Source of the DNA: Amphimedon queenslandica | Taxonomy: Eukaryota > Porifera > Demospongiae > Haplosclerida > Niphatidae | DNA length: 39,445 nt | Reading direction: 5' to 3' | Assembly: GCF_000090795.2 (NCBI RefSeq) | Contig: NW_003546433.1 | Span: forward strand, 44,605 to 84,049 | Shown: in pieces, positions 33,785 to 39,445 of the stretch | How the letters are laid out: every line of letters begins with the position of its first letter | How positions within the stretch are numbered: position 1 is the stretch's first letter | Notes under the pieces: generated by a model | Database searches by the model: none | Seen by the model: the letters and a program-made list of their open reading frames with translations, nothing else | What the model was told of the DNA's origin: nothing | Program-made: the position numbers and the translations under genes

Positions 33785-34212
33785 GCTAGGAAGAACTAGG
33801 ATGAAGTATATCAATGATACTGTCACATGTTGGACGTTCAGAACCATTGTATGCTGAAGAAAGCTTCACAAAAGATTTAATGTTTTGTTAACTTTATGTT
33901 GTTGCAAATGTAGCATTAATGACCAAATGCAGAGATATCTGATGCTGCACACTGCTTCACTAGGCCATCACGTAAATCGGGTGCTATATTGCCATGCTTT
34001 ATCTTGTAGACAAGCCTCTCTTTTGTAATTAAGTTCTAATATTTTTGTTCAAAATGACATGCTTTGCCTAAGTCTATTGGAACTGGTTTTATAGCACTGT
34101 GACGTAAAAATCCATGTAGCACAGTTAGGTGAAAATCCATATAGCACAGCGAGGTAAAAATCCAAAAACGAAATAATCACCTTTAATGTCATTATGAAGA
34201 ATTTTGTGACAA
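33785..34212 (-). pseudogene. Protein kinase C-lobe remnant
   Basis: Kinase motifs appear in the right order on the minus strand. The catalytic loop reads KILHNDIKGDYFV (about 34205-34170; HND replaces HRD). The metal-binding loop reads KPVPIDLGKACHFE (about 34090-34060; DLG for DFG). An activation-segment end reads IAPDLRDGLVKQ (about 33990-33960), followed by ASDISAFGH. Subdomain XI reads NGSERPTCDSIIDIL (about 33845-33805). Stops and frame changes lie between them, and a 25-bp triplication (34092-34166) separates the first two. No N-lobe glycine loop was found upstream. Function is lost; it may be a retro- or tandem-copy of a kinase gene. Confidence 0.6.
34092..34166. repeat. 25-bp tandem triplication
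   Basis: Three units, starting at GCAC 34094, 34119 and 34144 with exact 25-bp spacing (GCACAGTGAGGTAAAAATCC type). They lie inside the kinase remnant and shift its frame, since 25 is not a multiple of 3. Confidence 0.8.
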
Positions 34213-34214
34213 TG

Positions 34215-35245
34215 TAAGTAAGAAATGATTTAAATAGCAATGAGCAAGTAGTTGATTCATTTTTGTAAATGCCTGAACTCTTCACACAAATATTGACTGC
34301 AGCATTGTCCATTATGAGTGGTTGATTATTGATCAAGTGGCATGAGATTACTTAAGATTTAGTAGCCTTTGTTATACCAAATAAAAAGAAAAAATTTTTG
34401 TGACAATGTAATGCATTTGTAAAATATGTTTCCTGAAGATATAATTTTTAAGATTTTTCACTCATTGTTTTAAAGTGGGCTGCAATGTAGTGTGATCAAT
34501 TCTGGAGAATCAGCCCAAATTCAAAATTCTGCATTCTTTTTCCTCTTCTTTCATCTCCTATCAATATGTAAATCTTTAACATCTAGAGAGCCTCTTGTGA
34601 TGGCTTTTGCATCATTCCTTAGAGCTTGGGTCAAGGACAAGACAAGTGCTTTTATTATCTCACTTAGCTTAAGTTTAAAAACTAATTATTTGGGTGTAAT
34701 TGATCACACCCCTCTCAGCTTCAGATGCCATTTTGAAATATATGTGCATGTGTAAATTTACCATAGCCACATTACTGTGTGGTAGACTGCTTATTCCCGC
34801 TCCATTCTTCTCTTGGTCTTTGCTGAGGTTATCTCACTCATAAGAGTGCTCACTGCTCAGACTTAGAGATTACCAGATCCTTCAAGAGCTATTAGGTAAA
34901 TTAAATTTTAACATTTATTTTCAAGCTATAGAGAAATTAAGGTCACAGCTGCTCACTATTAGCTACTCAAATTCATTGAGTCAGCTTCTTCTGAAGTACT
35001 ACGTTCTATTCTTCTTGGTGCTAATATATTAAGATAAGTGTGACATAATGCATGTAGCAACAGAGTTTGTGATCATAACAATGTGCATCCTACATACATG
35101 GTGTATAGTACATCTACTTATTTCTGGTTCTATTGTTAGGAGTAATTTTGATTGTGATAATTGTACAGAAAGGAAGAGCAATTTAACTTGGAATAAAACT
35201 AGAAAAAGGCAAAAAATGTTGGTTATAGAAAGCAATTGGAAGATG
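34215..35245. other. Non-coding or unassigned
   Basis: No gene is supported. A minus-strand open stretch at about 34560-34690 (KLSEIIKALVLSLTQALRND) looks coding-like and could be a 5' exon of the kinase remnant, but no kinase motif is visible in it. Confidence 0.3.
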
Positions 35246-38200
35246 TTATAAATAGGAAAAGATCACATGCCAGAGCATTCTATATAAGGCAATGTAACAG
35301 GGTCAAAAGCAAACAAAGAACAGCTTATAAAATTTGTCAGTATTATAAGCTAGCTTACTGAAAACTGTTTCATGCATTGAACCCTGTGTATGTATTGCAG
35401 AAATGTAAGGATGGGTACAAAAAAAACAGAGGTAGCAAAACTTAAAAATCAAGTTGTTATTCTAAAAAATGATAGGATCAATCCAGATCATAAAAAAGAA
35501 GCTTCTAGAAGGCATCATCAAAATAATCCACAACCAAAAAAGGAAGCATCTAGGAATCATTATCAATACAACGAGAACTCTGAAAAAAGTAAATCAAAGA
35601 AAAACTATCATAAAATTCCGGGCCTTCAAAAACAAATAAAACGGTATTACAAGAATGGAGACGCAATATTACGTGTCACAAATAATAAATTCGGAAAGCA
35701 TAAATTATCTCATAATAAAATAGAAAAGTTAAGAATGCCACTAAATAAAGAAAATAAAAAAAGCATCTAAATAAGGATTATTACGAATGTAATCATGGTC
35801 AAAATTGTATAGATTACGTTCAACTGCACCAAATAGTTACGAGACAAATTATTTTACGAAATTTATTGAAGCGCTGTATTACATTTCCGAAATGGTTGAT
35901 GATTTATTGCCATCAAGTGTGAAAGGTGTAGATTTTGAGAACACATCTTATGACAATAAATGTAATGCTGCATCAAGTATATTATTGGAATCAGTTTTGA
36001 AAAACAGATACCACAAAGTAGGTGTATTGATACGTGTGGCAAATAGCATTTAAAAGTTGTGTTAAATAGGTTTAGTGATATTGGTCAGCATGTCACACAA
36101 AGTATAGTGAGCCTTATTTTCACGAATCGGCATAGTTGTATCCTAATGACATGAAATTCAAGTAGCCAATTGTAATCCCTGTTGATAGAAATGGCACAAT
36201 TTATGTAGCAGGGGTTCTTGAAGTATTATTATGATACTTCAACGACCTTATATCATATATCATGATATAAGAGTATGGGAATGTAATAATGAAAGTGGGT
36301 CTGAAGATAACAATCATGATAATAATAGATTGTATACTAATAAGGGAAAGCCTACCCTAAAATAGCACTCTACAGACAGGGGCAAGCCTTCATTAGAATG
36401 TGACATTGGTTCTATGATCGAAGTTTGATTATATTTTGATGAAACCACTTAAGAGTTCAGTAAGCATTTAGATGCATGTGATAATTGTCCTAATAATCAT
36501 TTTATGACAAGATTCGTGCATGTTGAATACATCGAGTGCATGAACATGATTTTTTGATACCCAAATGTATCTCTAATTGTTAAAAAAGATGAAAATGGAG
36601 TAAAAATGTTCAAAAGCTTCAGAAATTGTTTGTAAATGGATAAGGCATCCTATTGTGTGTAGTAGTAATGATACTGAATGTAAAAGTATGCTGTGTATGT
36701 TATGCAATGTGTCTGTTCATTATCCTTTGTTTAGACTCCTTTTAAAACGCTTCACGTTGCTAGAAATGCCTATTTCACAATAGATGTATGGATTCTTCCC
36801 TTGCTGGTGGTGTATAGCACAATTAATAAATTTAAAAACTAATGAACCGATGAGACTGAATTTGATAATGTGTATTACACTATATATGATAGTGAAGATG
36901 ACCCATTTAGAATACAAAAACTTAGATACTATACTTTATTTTCAGTATTCAGATGCTAATGATGAATTTAAGACATCTTTGTCTCTTCAGGCAATTAATG
37001 ACTATTTGCAGCTGCGAGAGGCGTTAAAGAACAAGGTCTGTTGCTGAAGCTAAAAATTTAGATAGCATTGTTTGGAATATCCTATTAGTTTACATATAGT
37101 GAATGATCCTCATTTAATAAAGTTATGTATATTGGTAATCATTGCAAACCTATTTTTAGGAAAAATGAAGTTCCAACACTTGTGTTCTCAATGGGTGATA
37201 GTGTAAGCCACTGCTGAAAGAAGTGGAAAATTTAGATCCTTTAACTTGCTGGTTATTACAGAGGGCCAAGTGTTTTCAGACAATTGTTAGCGTAGGCATA
37301 CACCTTGTAAGTGCCAACCTATAATTCTTAAAGCACTTAAAGGCGCAATGTTTCATTTGCCTTTTCCCCTTGAAAAAGCGATGAAAACTTCAAATGAGGT
37401 TGGTATAGATTCTAATCATTTTCCAAATACAGAACTTTATATTATTATTAATGGACAGCATATTAAATCAAACAATGTGTGGCATACTTTAGTTGATGTA
37501 AATAAAATGAAGGTAGCATTATGAGAAAATTGAAAAAAATTAAATGGCTCTATCAAACGTAGATGATAATTCAATCAATGAATCATCTAAAAATGTTATT
37601 CAAGTAGTCAGCAATAGCACTTGTAAAATGCTTGATAAAGCAAACAATCAAGATTTAGAAATGTTAATAGTAAAATTGTAAAGGGCTCTGATATCAGTCA
37701 ATATAAATTATAGTAAAGGTAAAAGAAGCCCTTATAAACAATATGTAGGAGCATGTTGATTTTTTATGCTTTCCTACTTAATTTCGTACTGGAAAAATGG
37801 AAAATGTCATCCTAGACAAAACTATCCAGCACTGATGTAGCCAGTACATAAAATCAAGACTTTTAAACAAAGATTTCTGATTTCGTAAAAATCATTCACA
37901 TTGTCTGAACTGTTATTGATTAGGGCCTTAAAAAGTGGCATATATAACTTAATATAAACAACAAGAGGCAACGTTGGTCAAACAGTGGCTGAAATATTTG
38001 AAAATATTAGTGTTTTAGATAAAGAATTTGTGGGCAATTTAAGTAACATGTTGGCTGAAATACACAGCAAAAATCAATATTGGTTTCTTGGGAAAGGTGA
38101 GGTTAAAGCAATGATAGCTGAATATGGGTCACCACACATTTTCTAACATTAACTTAAGCTGAAGACGATTCAGCCCAATATTTAAGAAAAGTAAATAAGG

Positions 38201-39051
38201 CACCCCCAATCATATAGCATTTCTAGATTATGTATTGAGGACTCTGTTTTAGTATCACAACAATTTTCATACAAGTTTAAGGATTTCTTGAACAAAGCAT
38301 TTTTCAACAGAGGTGTTCTACGGAATGGAGGGCAATGACATGTTAAAAAAGAATATCAAATGCCTGGAGCGCCTCATTATCACATTCTCCTATGGATTGA
38401 AAATCCTCCTGTGGTCGGTATTGATCGTCCTGAAAAAGTCTGTTCTTTCATGCAAGATAGCATACGTGTCATATACCTGATAGTAATGCATTGCCTGATT
38501 TAATTTTTTTTTCTCACAAAATACCAAATGCACAAGGCAGTAAGTAATGCAAACAAAACATTAATGTCGGCAATGCCTATTTATCTAGATGCCGATTTGA
38601 TTTTCCTAGACCAGTATGAGATAGTATTTGCATCAATGATTTGGAAAATTAGCTTGAAATCATGCAATATACTGTCTCAAACGAGATGGAAACAAAGTTT
38701 GAGTTTACGACTACAATCCTTTACTGTTGAAATTGTGGAATGCAAATATGCATTTACAATACATTGCAAAGGGGAGTCTTTCCTTAAAAGAGTATGTAGC
38801 TGGATATGTCTCTAAAGCTGCTAGAAAAGAGTCATGCACACGACGTATTGGATGAAGTCAACAGCTGTGACAACATACACAGCAAGCTTTGGAAAATAAG
38901 ACAAAATTATTTTGCACCAAAGAAGTAGTGGTATATGAAGCTATCAATCTTCTGCTTGGTGAAACATACATGAGATCAGTAACCATACAGAACATTAATA
39001 TGAAGCTATCAATCTTCTGCTTGGTGAAACATACATGAGATCAGTAACCAT
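35245..39051 (+). pseudogene. Decayed Helitron Rep (HUH nuclease) region
   Basis: Scattered fragments follow the order of a Helitron Rep/helicase protein. A basic N-terminal region (35250-35770) has the repeat KKEASRRHHQNN / KKEASRNHYQYN. A conserved upstream block lies at about 37420-37640: FPNTELYIIINGQ, VWHTLVDVNKMK, then WLYQ and STCKMLDKANNQDLEM. A middle block at about 37985-38130 reads VAEIFENISVLDKEFVGNLS and HSKNQYWFLGKGEVKAM. The Rep motif is near 38360-38415: PGAPHYHILLWIENPPVVG, with HYH as the HUH-type metal ligands. Last come LLKLWNANMHLQYIAKGSLS and LKEYVAGYVSKA near 38720-38815. Dozens of stops and frame changes show it is old. No helicase domain follows; the copy ends by 39051 in a short perfect duplication. 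Helitron termini (5' TC, 3' CTRR hairpin) were not located. Confidence 0.75.
38934..39051. repeat. Perfect 53-bp direct duplication at the Helitron break
   Basis: TATGAAGCTATCAATCTTCT...AACCAT occurs at 38934-38986 and again at 38999-39051 with no differences, separated by 12 bp. The first copy is in frame with the Helitron-like peptide EAINLLLGETYMRS. The Helitron similarity stops at the end of the second copy. Confidence 0.9.
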
Positions 39052-39445
39052 CACTGCTTTGAGTTGTTTGCTTTACTGCTAGTAAATCCGAAGTATAACT
39101 GCAGTATTCTGTGAGTGTTCCGTAAGATTACTACATGCTGTAAACTTTCAATATACGGAACATTAAAATACTGTGGATATACAGTGTAAATACTACAAAG
39201 TATACTTTCAGTAATGCAACAGTAATTTTTCAGTAATGCAATAGTAATTTTTAGGAGATAAACGTAAATTATCATAAAATGAGAAAAGTGTTGTTATTAT
39301 AGTCTAGCAATTGTTATCGTCAGTTTGAGCAATCTCCTCTTCTGATTCTGAAGTTTCATCACCCTTTGAAGCAAATCTTAATAAAATTACCAAATTATCA
39401 ATAATGGTAATTTTATAATAACTTGTATACAAACCTTGTTGCCAT
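39052..39445. other. Non-coding, with hairpin and 22-bp repeats
   Basis: No gene is seen. CAGTATTCTGTGAGTGTTCC (about 39101) pairs imperfectly with GGAACATTAAAATACTG (about 39158-39174). Two units of TTTTCAGTAATGCAA(C/T)AGTAA follow at about 39206-39252. Confidence 0.5.

Noticed and set aside
1..39445. CRISPR arrays, bacterial operons, rRNA or tRNA genes
   Set aside because: Tandem repeats here are contiguous minisatellites or satellites without unique spacers, genes contain introns, and no cloverleaf or rRNA core sequence was noticed by eye. tRNA absence was not tested with a covariance model.

Overview
The window looks like metazoan nuclear DNA, most likely from a sponge such as Amphimedon. 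It is very AT-rich. Its genes are split by short GT-AG introns, about 50-120 bp where they can be measured. It is dense in eukaryotic DNA transposons (PIF/Harbinger, hAT, Helitron), MITE-like inverted repeats, minisatellites and coding-repeat arrays, and the palindromic word TACATGTA recurs throughout. The species guess is inference from this texture and from remembered protein families; no search was run. No rRNA, tRNA, CRISPR array or bacterial operon was seen.

Layout. 0.4-1.0 kb: a minus-strand gene with an 8-residue GAPVLPPG repeat, a 50-bp intron and an Arg/Gly-rich C-terminus. 1.5-3.1 kb: a long inverted repeat and two interspersed repeats. 3.8-6.6 kb: a complete PIF/Harbinger transposon with 16-bp terminal repeats, a perfect TTA target duplication, and both of its genes (MADF/BESS protein and DDE transposase) convergent and lightly damaged. 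7.3-8.9 kb and 16.2-17.3 kb: two collinear copies of a broken multi-exon gene. 9.2-10.4 kb: a decayed gene with Walker B and sensor-1-like motifs. 10.4-11.1 kb: a satellite of about 130 bp. 11.9-13.5 kb: about 39 copies of a 42-bp unit encoding SGYSLTADVSPTTE. 22.2-23.05 kb: a satellite of about 190 bp.

23.5-27.6 kb: a decayed host gene starting with a SAM-like domain and ending in a SAMD3-like C-terminal block. It is split by a hAT element (23.58-25.78 kb) flanked by an 8-bp duplication with one mismatch. The hAT contains a 576-base assembly gap. 32.05-32.48 kb: two exons of a probable single-C2H2-finger gene. 33.8-34.2 kb: a protein-kinase remnant on the minus strand, disrupted by a 25-bp triplication. 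35.2-39.05 kb: a heavily mutated Helitron Rep region with a recognisable HYH (HUH-type) motif.

The coding units do not form a pathway. The window reads as a transposon-rich graveyard with a few plausible host genes (the Pro-rich gene and the zinc-finger gene). The tidiest results are the two elements with intact ends and target duplications, the host gene whose reading frame is recovered by removing the hAT, and the duplicated exon whose single open frame is conserved between copies.
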